DNA of 64,000 nt from Aricia agestis (Eukaryota > Arthropoda > Insecta > Lepidoptera > Lycaenidae): positions 11,426,001-11,490,000 of the forward strand of contig NC_056415.1 of NCBI RefSeq assembly GCF_905147365.1, read 5' to 3'. The position numbers and the translations under genes were made by a program. Position 1 is the stretch's first letter; every line of letters begins with the position of its first letter. Positions 1-9,263 of the stretch are shown here, piece after piece. The notes beneath the pieces were generated by a model. It was not told the origin of the DNA. It did no database searches and saw only the letters and a program-made list of their open reading frames with translations.

Positions 1-105
1 TTATTCATAGCAAGCTTATGGTGTCAAAAGTAACACTTAGAAAAGTAGCTTCCGAGGACATGCATTAATGATGCTTGATAACATAATTTTTAAATCGTAT
101 TCCAG

Positions 106-734
106 GTAACGCGTACCCCGCCCCGCTGAAGCAGGCGCCCCCCGTGGCCCCCGCGAAGTACGCCTCTGCTAACGGCGAGCGCACCGAGTTCCGCATGCAC
201 GGCATGAAGGGCCCCCACAGCTACCAGTTTGGATACGACACTGGCAAGGGGTAAACCAATAGACCTTCTGCGATATGGATGCATATAAATTTTTCCTCGT
301 CCAAACTTAACAACAAACCTTCAAATCGACCATTGTCAAGGAACAACGGTTGCTTTGGCCATCAATCGTTCATCTAAAAAATCTTCTCAACCGAAACTTA
401 CATCTATAGATCTATTTCTATCACCCAGCAAAAACCATAAAATCCGGTAACGATATCTATCTCTTTCTATAGCCCAGTAAGAAGCATTAATTCCAGTAAC
501 TATTTCTATCTCTTTCTAACACCCAGCAAAACCATAAAATCCGGTAACTATATCTATCTCTTTCTAACACGCAGTAAAAACCGTCAATTCCGGTACGAAG
601 AGCGAGACAACGACGGCAACGTGAAGGGGCACTACGGCTACGTGGACAAGTTCGGCAAACTGAGGGTAGTCAACTACGACGCCGACCAAAATGGCTTCCG
701 AGCTGAGGCGCCGATTGAGAAGGAATCTCGTTAG
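106..734 (+). CDS. Cuticular protein, RR (chitin_bind_4) family, 3' part; join(106..250,575..734)
   Basis: This is a structural protein of the chitinous exoskeleton; the Rebers-Riddiford domain binds chitin in the extracellular procuticle. Two exons are visible. Exon A follows an AG acceptor at 104-105 and ends in phase 2 at a GT donor at 251. Exon B starts at 575 after the AG at 573-574 and stops at TAG 732-734. The join restores GKG-KNRQFRYEERDNDG without a break, giving 100 visible residues. The R&R core reads HSYQFGYDTGKG, then GNVKGHYGYVDKFGKLRVV, then NYDADQNGFRAEAP, which fits the RR consensus (probably RR-1 type; subclass is inference). Before it lies a Pro/Ala-rich stretch (APPVAPAKYA). 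The signal peptide and start codon must lie upstream of the window, since exon A opens in mid-codon. GC content of the exons is far above the flanks, as usual for insect cuticle genes. The intron carries a tandem repeat of its own acceptor, listed separately. Confidence 0.93.
410..574 (+). repeat. 49-bp tandem repeat in the cuticle gene intron carrying duplicated 3' splice sites
   Basis: Four units run into exon B. Each has a pyrimidine-rich stretch (TATCTCTTTCTA), a CAG and about 20 bases resembling the start of exon B. The AGs end at 428, 477, 526 and 574, so spacing is 49, 49 and 48 bases. Only the last has the exon sequence that restores the RR domain. The AG at 526 is exactly 48 bases upstream and the reading frame from it to 574 has no stop. 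Confidence 0.85.
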
Positions 735-839
735 AAGAGACTGATTTGGAAGTCGAGAGCAATTTTAAGATGAATGGACGAAATTTGAAAGGGCAATCTG
801 GATGTGTGGACAATATGTACTCAATAATGTATATTCAGA
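735..839 (+). other. Start of the cuticle gene 3' UTR
   Basis: Unique-looking sequence directly after the TAG, before a transposon begins near 840. No AATAAA occurs in it, so the transcript should run into or through the insertion (see 2267-2272). Confidence 0.5.
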
Positions 840-1483
840 GAAGTAATTGATTCACAGGCAGATTGTTGATATTATATGTAATTTGGTCGAGTTTTGTCAA
901 ACCCAGCCGACAGATCACGAATTACATTGAATTAAGAGGATACACCAAGGGCGAGAGAAATTGAAAATAGGTATTTGAAAATGTATTGCTGTCTCACCAA
1001 TCTCAAGTCTCCCACCGCAGAGCGTGATAGAGACAACACGACAAAAGTTCTAATAAAAGAACAGAAAATCTTCGATTCGTTGTCCGCTGATTTCTTCTCC
1101 AAAACTTAACCGATTTAAGTATTTCTATTTCTCATTAAGAATTAAAGCAAGGCTTGAGCTGTGTTCCTATGTTTTATTTTTTTTTGTATATTTTAGCCAG
1201 TATTGTTTTCTGGGTGCTTGAACACAGACGAAAATCTAGCCATATTTTTGGGTTTTTGGACGTTGTTATCTTTTTTAATAATAAAATTGTGAAAAAAAAA
1301 GAAAACATAGGGACATGCTAATAGTGGCCATAGATATTCAGGAAAAAAATCATAACTCTACCGGCATTATCCAGGGAGGAAACAGGGGACAACGTTTGTA
1401 TGAAAAAACGGCAGTGTGGACTCCTCTTAATTAAACCGACCAAATGATGTAGGTCCGTCAACTGCCTATGAATCAATTTCTTA
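840..1483. mobile_element. TIR element (MITE), interrupted by the TTAA element at 932-1430
   Basis: Inverted ends AATTGATTCACAGGCAG (845-861) and CTGCCTATGAATCAATT (1462-1478). The internal segment with CAAACCCAGCCGACAGATCAC-like sequence recurs at 32601-32893 and, diverged, near 39400 and 48170. It lies in the presumed 3' UTR of the cuticle gene. Confidence 0.65.
932..1430. mobile_element. TTAA-flanked non-autonomous DNA transposon, copy 1
   Basis: It begins TTAAGAGGATACACC and ends GGACTCCTCTTAA: a short TIR (GAGGA/TCCTC) flanked by TTAA on both sides, the target duplication of piggyBac-like elements. A near-identical second copy lies at 18893-19386, which fixes both boundaries. It contains no ORF of note, so it needs a transposase in trans. 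The piggyBac assignment rests on the TTAA only. Confidence 0.75.
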
Positions 1484-2623
1484 GATAGTACTTACAATAT
1501 CAAAAACGTACATTAGCTGCCAATAGCGTCTTACAGTAAGATAGCGATCTACCAATTATAACTATGGTCCGTCTCATCACTGATCTACCAATAGCGAGTC
1601 GCCGTTCAACGAATTTTCGACAAGCGATTTTTAAGTTGTGTCGTGTGGCCTTTACCAAGATATGCTTTGGATATTCAGTTGCTATTATTTACCTTTTAAA
1701 GTCAATAACATTCCATGACAATAAGTATACCATGCAGATTGTATGTGCACCGCAGACTCGATCACACAAAAAGTGTCGATCTCCCTTATGATAATTTTTA
1801 CAAATCTCATAGAAATAACATTTGTTAAAAATTACCATAAAGCTTTGTTAACTTATAATTTGTAACGCATTATTTGTGTTATTAGCATTTTCCGATTTCT
1901 AGAAATGACCATCGACCAGCCTACAGCTAGTTTAAATTAAAAAGGAATTTACTCATACTATGTGACCACTTTTTGCCATTTTTCAGCCTTCCTTTCGGAA
2001 ATATCTATGTTATATTATGTCAAGACTCCTTCATGACATACATAAATATGTATTCGAAACAGGTATATTTCTAAATAGAATACATAGCGTGGGTATGTTC
2101 TCTAATAATGAGTAAGATAGAGTAGTACAAAATATGTAATATATAAAAAATATTGTAATTATTTTTGTTGTAAAGGTATAAGTAGTTATTTATGTATGTA
2201 ATGTTGCCCGATTTAGTATTTTCTAAACATATTTGATAAGCTTATTTAAGTTAAATTATCTATAGAAATAAAAGCGATTTTAAATTATCTTTTTTATTAA
2301 AAATAAATGCGTATAAAATATTATATAACTATGGCAAATTGAACAATTTGAGATTTCTAATATAATCCTTTGGTAACAAAAACACTTATCCTTATAACAG
2401 AATAAAAATAATATTATATAACAGCTTAAATTTTATGTCATTTTTATATACAATTTTGGGGATATTACCTAATAAGGCTCACTAAATTATGTGTTTAAAG
2501 ACTTTCAAATTTTGTTTTAAAAATATATGAAACATGTCTGATTGTATTTATGAATATCTTTTAGGTAGCATTTACATGGACAAAAGTCTACCTATCTACT
2601 TACTTACCTATTTAACGTCTACG
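1484..2623. other. AT-rich interval, probably distal 3' UTR/intergenic
   Basis: I see no coding sequence. A polyadenylation signal AATAAA at 2267-2272, followed by T-rich sequence, is a candidate end for the cuticle transcript; an earlier AATAAA at 1052-1057 lies inside the TTAA transposon. Confidence 0.4.
2267..2272 (+). promoter_or_regulatory. Candidate polyadenylation signal of the cuticle gene
   Basis: AATAAA on the sense strand with a T-rich stretch just downstream. It would imply a 3' UTR of about 1.5 kb including the nested transposons; the choice between it and 1052-1057 is open. Confidence 0.35.
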
Positions 2624-2888
2624 TAAGAGCCAGTCCAGACGGCGCGTTGCGTCGACGCAGCGCTGCCGTTTAACGTATAGCCGGCCACACGGGCGCTGCG
2701 TCATCGCAGCGTTATTAATGAAGCAGTCTTAACGTCCCGCTTCGTCTCGGTGGCTGCTGTCCGTCATGTGTGCGTTGCGCGCTGCTGTCGCTACGCAGCG
2801 CGCCGTGTGAACACCTTGGTTATTTGTATGTAAAACAAAGCAACGGCAACGCTGCGTCGATGCAACGCGCCGTGTGGACTTGCTCTTA
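2624..2888. mobile_element. TA-flanked MITE between the two convergent genes
   Basis: Imperfect terminal inverted repeats of about 40 bases begin TAAGAGCcAGTCCA and end TGGACTtGCTCTTA. GC-rich subterminal motifs such as GGCGCGTTGC and CGACGCAGCG lie inside, in otherwise AT-rich DNA. Confidence 0.75.
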
Positions 2889-2998
2889 GAATATGAATAT
2901 AAAGATGTAGAAAAATAATTACTATCAGAGAAATCAATTCAGCGGCAAATGTACATCCCTACATTATTTGATCATGCTATACCACCAGTGTATTGGGC

Positions 2999-3004
2999 TT
3001 TAAT
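2999..3004 (-). promoter_or_regulatory. Candidate polyadenylation signal (ATTAAA) of DERA
   Basis: The minus strand reads ATTAAA here, 66 bases past the DERA stop codon. No canonical AATAAA lies between the stop and this point. Confidence 0.4.
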
Positions 3005-3070
3005 AGCCCTACCAAATCATATAGGTCTGCAATCTGTGTATAAACCATATTCGGTAATAGCATAAAGATA

Positions 3071-6000
3071 CTAACATATGGCTTGTAAGGCAAGTTTGTC
3101 CAACTCTTTCTCAATTTCCCCCAGTAAGCTCGACGCTCCGATGCGAAACAGTGTCGGACTTAGCCACTCAACGCCCAGCTCTGTGTAGACCAGAACAAGC
3201 CAGTTCACAGCGTCCCTAGCCGTTTTGATACCGCCGGCTGGTTTCAGTCCAATCTGAAAATTGACAATAAAAATATGACTATAGGGCACAAAAACAAACA
3301 TAAAATCTCAACATTTTTATGGAATATGTGGCTCTTTATTTTGATTACAGTGTATAATGGTTTATAATTATGTGTATTAAATAATAAGCTCTGTAACATT
3401 TTGTATTTAATTGAAATCATGCAGAAATTTGAACATTGCTATAACAGAATACGTGCGCAAGTGAGACAAGCAGTTATATAACTGCTTGTCTCACTCGCAT
3501 ATATTCTATCTTGATTCGACAAATAATATTTATAAGTAATAATAATAACGTTTAACACCACATACTACAATAATAAATTACATGTTACAATACAATATCT
3601 AAAGAAAAATTAAAACATCACAATATATGCAAAAGACACAAAATTATATAAAAAAGAAAATTAAAAGGAATAGGAATAATTCATGAGACAGTAATATGCA
3701 TAACATAAGGACATAAACTATGGGGACATCCCCATAGTGCATAAGGGTACATTGTTGTCTATTGTCGAAAAGGATACCACTCAGGCTTATTACTGTGGTG
3801 TACACCACAGTGCCTGGTGTTACAAATACGCGACAAGAGTGCATTTTTATATTTTCGGTTACAAATAAAAGAGACAGACAGATATTGCTAGGTTATACAA
3901 ATTTTCAAGTGTTTCCTGACCAGACTGTTACACCAAAAGAATAGTAACTTTTTGCGACAAGTAACAAACAACAAACTTACACCTTTATACCATTATTGTG
4001 ATAATAAATAGGAAGTACTAAGTATATTTTACCTTTTTGCCAGTCAACTCGTAATAATGTCTTATAGCTCGACACATAACCAGTCCAATTGGTAGAGTTG
4101 CATTGACTGCCTCCTTCCCTGTTGATGTCTTTATGAAATCTGCACCAGCATACATAGCTACCATTGAAGCATTGTATACCTGTAAAATGTTTGAGTTTTT
4201 TGTTTATCTCATTTTTTTAAAGACTTAAGTGCCAAAATAAATGAGTTTTATTGGAAAATGTGCTTGATAGACAAGGAGAAACCATTAGTGTGCTTTAAAT
4301 TTACTAAACATGACAGCAGAGGTCAAAAGGTCTGAATATCATCATTATTGTTGAATAATATTATTTTGTTCTTGGCATTCTATAAAAACAGAGATAAAAT
4401 TATAAAGATAAAGCTGTAAGTTTATTATCTTTTAGTGTAGGGCCATTATCATAATTATTGATTGTTATATTATTTTTGCCTTTTCAAACTTAAGCCACTG
4501 AACAGATTTAGACGAAATGAGATATTAGAAGTCCTGTCCTAAATGAGCTACAAATTAATATTTCATACTTTTATTTTTTCAGTCAGTGTCGGCTGACAGA
4601 GACAAAACAACCTTAAAATTTAGTAGTTTCGTTATTATGTGAAACAGTCATTGCTAGATTTTTAGGTGTTTATGAGATTATAATAATTATACTCTATAAA
4701 AACATATTTATGTTATCATGAGAAATAATAAAAAAGCTTAACTTACATTTTCATAAGTTCCCAGCTCTCCCACTCCCAAAATAACCTTTAAATGTGCTGT
4801 ACCACATGCTTTCTTCATCTCTATTACCTCTTCATACAACTTGTTCCATTGGCCAGTTAGAACCAAACTACGATCCAAGACAACATCAATTTCAGTAGCC
4901 CCTTTTGATACGGCAAACTTAACCTCTTGCAATCTTGTTTCTAGTGGATATAAACCGGATGGGAAACCCGTTGCAACTGGAAACATTATTAAAGGGTTAA
5001 ATCTACAAATTCTTACTTTGTTTGTTGGAGTCTTGTTTCTGAATTTAGGATTGTAATGATGTAATACCTATTTGGTAGAAGTTAAAAAAATGGACTTTTT
5101 TCTAACTAAAATTAGGGACAACTTATTCAATTACCTTACACTAAGGCATCATAAGTATACTGGTGTCATGATACAAAAGTTTGACCAAACTAGCATAGGC
5201 CTGTAGTCAAGCATATTGACCACAGAGTACAGGCCTATGCAGAAACTAATATCAGAATCCATTAAAAGTTACCTGAGGCAATTTGAATTTCATCTAATAA
5301 GTCCATTCTCTTTATAGCCTGAAAAGCATCCTCCACTCTATTTGGATATACACATACTGCAGCAGTCTTGATACTTTTATTGTTGATTGGGTTTGCTGCC
5401 TAAAAAGAAAAATGTCTTACATTAAATAATCGGCCAAGTGCGAGTCGGACTCGCGCACGAAGGGTTATGTACCGGTAGGTATAGAGCGAAAGTAGACAAT
5501 TTTTTAAATTTTTTGTATGGGCTTCCATACAAAAAATATCCCTTATTATTATTATAATTATTGAAATTACATTATAGAAAAACCTTGAATATTTATAATG
5601 TGATATATATCACACTTCATAAGTCTTACACATTGTAAAATTAAATGAAGTGTTTCTGAAATTACTTGCTAGTAAGTAAAGAAATATTTTTTGATATAGT
5701 TTTTAATAACAAATTAGGTAAGTATGTATTTTAGATCAAGATTGTATGTATGTGAATGTACGTGTAAGTAAACATAACACGATCCGATACCTTCGCAGGC
5801 GGCATGTGTGACTTACCCGCAAATCAGCAGTAAAAAAAGTGTTACAGAAACTTCCAAAACCATGATTGGTTTGGCCGACTAGTTGGCCGATTAGTCGGCT
5901 TCTTTGCAGCCGACTAATTGGCTAGTCGGCCGAAGACATGATCGGCACACCTCTAGTTATTTTTCATTTTAATAAGCACTCAGGCTTAAGAATCTGCCTA

Positions 6001-6440
6001 CAGCCTACCACAGAATAGCTGCAAATTCAAAAACTTTGAAGAATGATGATAGTGTTTTGTATTAGTCCAGATGTTTACCTTTATGCACAGTCTTGTTACA
6101 TTTGACTTTGTATCGTCACCAGAGAGTGTAGTCAGATCAATAACAGATACAGCTTTGAGTAGCCACTCTTTATAAAGTACAGGTTGGGTAACTGTGTTCT
6201 TCTTTAGTATCCTCTGAATTTGCGTCTCAATGCTATTTCTGTCTAGGTGCGTGTCAATAAAGGGAACTTGAGCTGAAAGGAAAATGAAAAATAATTATTG
6301 TTTCGTTAAGCTAATAGTACTTTCAGTAGGAAGCTGCCTAAACATAATAAGACAGACGTTAGAAAAACCTATACCCTTGCAACGCAATGTACTGTTATCA
6401 AAATATATTTAAACTTACCTATACCGCTAGCTTTAACCAT
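3071..6440 (-). CDS. DERA: Deoxyribose-phosphate aldolase; complement(join(3071..3253,4033..4179,4747..4976,5273..5399,6079..6272,6419..6440))
   Basis: Class I aldolase that splits 2-deoxy-D-ribose 5-phosphate into glyceraldehyde 3-phosphate and acetaldehyde; cytosolic deoxynucleoside catabolism. Six exons with GT-AG borders join without frame conflict into 300 residues (human enzyme about 318). Exon 1 is only 22 bases and encodes MVKASGI plus one base; the ATG at 6440 is chosen because exon 2 needs that phase. The TIM-barrel signature is complete: TAAVCVYPNRV (about 84-94), ASVATGFPSG (about 113-122), ATEIDVVLDRSLVLTGQW with Asp145, ADFIKTSTGKE with Schiff-base Lys208, and GLKPAGGIK with Lys244. 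These match human Asp155, Lys218 and Lys254 with a constant offset of 10. The protein ends shortly after LFRIGASSLLGEIEKEL. Introns are short and AT-rich with small palindromic repeats. A LINE-derived repeat begins about 170 bases upstream of the ATG, leaving little room for a promoter. It converges on the cuticle gene. Confidence 0.96.
3461..3494. repeat. Perfect 34-bp palindrome in the last DERA intron
   Basis: GTGAGACAAGCAGTTAT and its exact reverse complement meet without a spacer; weaker pairing (AGAATA/TATTCT) extends outward. It looks like a collapsed foldback MITE. Smaller palindromes follow at about 3717-3736 and 3792-3815 in the same intron. Confidence 0.7.
5430..5535. repeat. Dispersed lepidopteran repeat fragment in DERA intron
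   Basis: Contains CGGCCAAGTGCGAGTCGGAC, a segment seen in many lepidopteran repeats from memory; a related fragment in reverse (GCGAGTTCGACTCGCACTTG) occurs near 53588. Confidence 0.45.
5873..5931. repeat. Hairpin repeat in DERA intron 2
   Basis: GGCCGACTAGTTGGCCGATT pairs with the mostly complementary second arm around a short loop containing TTCTTTGC; probably a small foldback element. Confidence 0.6.
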
Positions 6441-6612
6441 TTTGTTTTTTGCTATATAAACAATTAAAAACAAAAAAAATAAAAATATATGTTTCTTTCT
6501 ACCACGCAAACTGCAAACTTGCAAAGAAACTTTTTCAAAAATAAGTCAAAAATTTTTGACAGGCAGCTGATAGTCAACTGTCATTTGTCAAATGTCAATG
6601 TCCCTCTACAGT

Positions 6613-6906
6613 CTTTTTTTTTTTATGAAATAAGAGGGCAAACGAGCAAACGGGGCACCTGATGGAAAGCAACTTCCGTCGCCCATGGACACTCGCAGCA
6701 ACAGAAGAGCTGCAGGTGCGTTGCCGGCCTTTTAAGAGGGAATAGGGTAATAGGGGAGGGTAGGGATGAGAAGGGAATTGGGGAGGGTAGGGAAGGGAAT
6801 AGGGTAGGGGATTGGGCCTCCGGTAAACTCACTCACTCGGCGAAACACAGCCGGTTTTCTGTGAGAACGTGGTGGAATCATTCGTGCCGAAGCATGGCTC
6901 TCCCAC
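6613..6906 (-). mobile_element. LINE-derived short element (SIDE family), copy 1, reverse orientation
   Basis: Read on the minus strand it runs from GTGGGAGAGCCATGCTTCGG through CTCACTCACTCGG-complement and a C-rich CCCTACCCTATTCCC tract to AAAAGGCCGGCAACGCACC and a poly(A) tail (poly(T) at 6614). Internal pieces of the head are missing. It lies just upstream of DERA and could affect its promoter. Confidence 0.8.
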
Positions 6907-7925
6907 GTATAAAACTAGTCTACCACTGACCTCTTTATTACACTGTACAGGCGATCACTATCAATAAAATATTCCTATTTGAAAGTCGCCATATTGGCGC
7001 TGATTGCTATGTGAAAGCTGTAGTGAGTGAACTTGGAGCTACTATTTTGCAAATGGCGGTTGTCATTTTCTATATAAATTAGTTCACAGTACGCTCACCG
7101 CAGCGCTTCAAATCGGCATAAGAAATAGCTGTCATTTTATACGGCATAGCATTGAGGTATACTATAATACTTTATCTATGCTGCATAGCCTGTCCCATTG
7201 AGGTACTATAGACTGGAGAGAGCCTTATATCGGTGTATAAGCGTCAAAAGCGTGTAATGTTATGTCCTACTTACTAGGACATAACAAAGGAGTCGGTCTG
7301 CATATTTCATGTAATAAAAGTGTTAATAAAGGTTTTTAGTGAACATTTAATGCTAGATATTGTTGAGTTTTGTGGTTCCGCTAAATAATAAACCATAAGA
7401 ATGGTCAAAGAATGCCTCAAACACGTGAATTTAACATTAAATACGTAAGTTTTGAACGACGTTTTTTGGGCTTTTCAATCGGTATTTCTGTAAGATAAAA
7501 ATATAATTTATAAGTTTATTCATCCCTTAATCGTGCTATATAAGCCATTAGTGCTAAAAATGTCACATCAATTAAGAATTTAGCTATATAAATTGCATAG
7601 CTTTTTACGTGTGTTTACTGATTCTCATCACTTGAACTATAATTACCGATATCATGAACTAATTGACTTTCTTTCCTGTATCATAATGTGATTCGAAATA
7701 ATCTACAAATAGAAATATTCAAGAAAATAAACGCACACTACTTGTATGAAAATAAGCACAAAATGGCCACGCGATGACGCGGACGGGCTAAGATACAGAT
7801 GGGTAATGGAAAAAATTCCGAAAGAAAAGAAAAGAAAAAAGAAAAATTTCCAATATATTTTTCCAATTTTTCAAATATTTTTCCAAATTGAAATGTCAAC
7901 CAAGATTACGTATCCAACAATTCCG
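6907..7925. other. Intergenic, no gene recognised
   Basis: AT-rich. Short direct repetition of TAGGACATAA around 7265-7290. No exon-like coding signal or repeat boundary that I can support. Confidence 0.4.
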
Positions 7926-8150
7926 TACTCAAAGGGTAAAAACGGGACCCTATTACTGAGACTTCGATGTCTGTCCGTCTGTTCGTCTGTCTCCAGGCTG
8001 TAACTCAAGAACGGTAATAGCTAGAGAGTTGAATTTTTTTACAGATTATGTATTTCTGTTGCCGCTATAACAACACACACTATAAACAAAACAAATTAAA
8101 TATTTAAGGAGGGCTCCCATACAACAAACGTGATTTTTCAAACATTTTTG
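7926..8150 (+). repeat. Dispersed repeat with CCAGGCTGTAACTCAAGAAC
   Basis: The segment from GGGTAAAAACGGGACCC through TTTCTGTTGCCGCTATAACA to CATACAACAAACGTGATTTT is repeated at 53262-53440 and its opening motif at 51456-51490. It is a widespread lepidopteran repeat of uncertain class. Confidence 0.6.
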
Positions 8151-8200
8151 CAAAGAAAAATAAATAGTTAAAAAACTCTTTAAATGACGGCGCGTAGTTG

Positions 8201-8347
8201 TACAGTTCGACAAGGCTTTCAAATATGAATATGTCAATGATGTCAATGGGCGCTGCTGGTAAAGAACTGTCTAAAATAGCGTTTTTGTATGATAGAAGCG
8301 TTAGTTCTTTTTCTCGCCACGTTCATATACAACCTTGTCGAACTGTA
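8201..8347. mobile_element. Tc1/mariner-type MITE
   Basis: Perfect 15-bp ends TACAGTTCGACAAGG and CCTTGTCGAACTGTA. Reading TA as the target duplication leaves CAGT...ACTG termini, the form typical of Tc1/mariner. The 147-bp length is far too short to encode a transposase. Confidence 0.8.
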
Positions 8348-8469
8348 TGTTATAATATGTACTTGGATTACAAACATAAAATATTAGGTACCAAACCTTC
8401 ACCTTTAAAAGTCGAATATATAAATTGAGATTATAATTATAATTTATTTTTCAAATTTGTGTATCGGCA

Positions 8470-8632
8470 CTGGAACCTAGCGCTTTACGCGTTATCACCA
8501 GCTCCCATTTTGAGTGCCAGTGCCGGCAGTCGTTGTTTTATATCTCGGCTGCCGGCAGTATACTTACCGTAGTTCCCATTACTGATATTTTTGGGAGCCG
8601 GCGCCGGCAGCGGAGGCACTCCCAAAAGTATT
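8470..8632. repeat. GC-rich imperfect inverted repeat
   Basis: Repeated GCCGGCAG/CTGCCGGC motifs and a TTTTGGGAG...CTCCCAAAA pair stand out from AT-rich flanks; likely a degenerate foldback element. Confidence 0.4.
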
Positions 8633-9018
8633 ATGATATTTTATGATATTATGTATTTAATTTAAGAATAAAATAGAATATACTATGTGTGTTGTTTACT
8701 TTCAACGTTTACTTTCAATGTAGCAATGTAAGGGCTGATTTACCAGATTGATTTTACCTGAGTAATAAATAAGTAACTTTTTAATGTGTTATGTGTATAT
8801 TATTTACCCCTATAAGAACCTCATGTCATAAGTCATAACATATCCGACGAATGACGATTGAAAAATCATTCCAAACGAAAATGTGTATCTACTTTTCAAT
8901 CGTCACCTTTTTTGCCAATTAAAATTTATGATACCTAATTTGAATTACAAAATCTGTCAAAGTTGCATATTATTTATTTCTTATAGAAACTCAGGTAAAA
9001 TAACTCGAATGGACTAAA

Positions 9019-9050
9019 CTATCGATAGCAAAATACTATACTATCGATAG
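9019..9050. repeat. Two copies of CTATCGATAG, 22 bases apart
   Basis: The palindromic decamer contains TATCGATA, the DRE core promoter motif known from Drosophila. There is no recognisable gene start next to it, so a promoter role is unsupported. Confidence 0.3.
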
Positions 9051-9263
9051 TAAAATATACATCACTAGCACACGCACACATTGACAGATCAAAAATGGTC
9101 ACGCATTTTCGGGTTGTCAGGTGGTCTATACGACAGTATATTATAAGTTTATGGTTTTTCGCATAGACATAATATATGGTTTTTCGTATCTTTTGTTTCA
9201 CTTATCTGTCAAATTTGTCAATGTTTGTAATTTTGAATTTGAAAATTGTTCGGAAGAGATTTA

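Noticed and set aside
9019..9050. DRE-like TATCGATA pair as a gene promoter
   Set aside because: No gene starts nearby in either direction.
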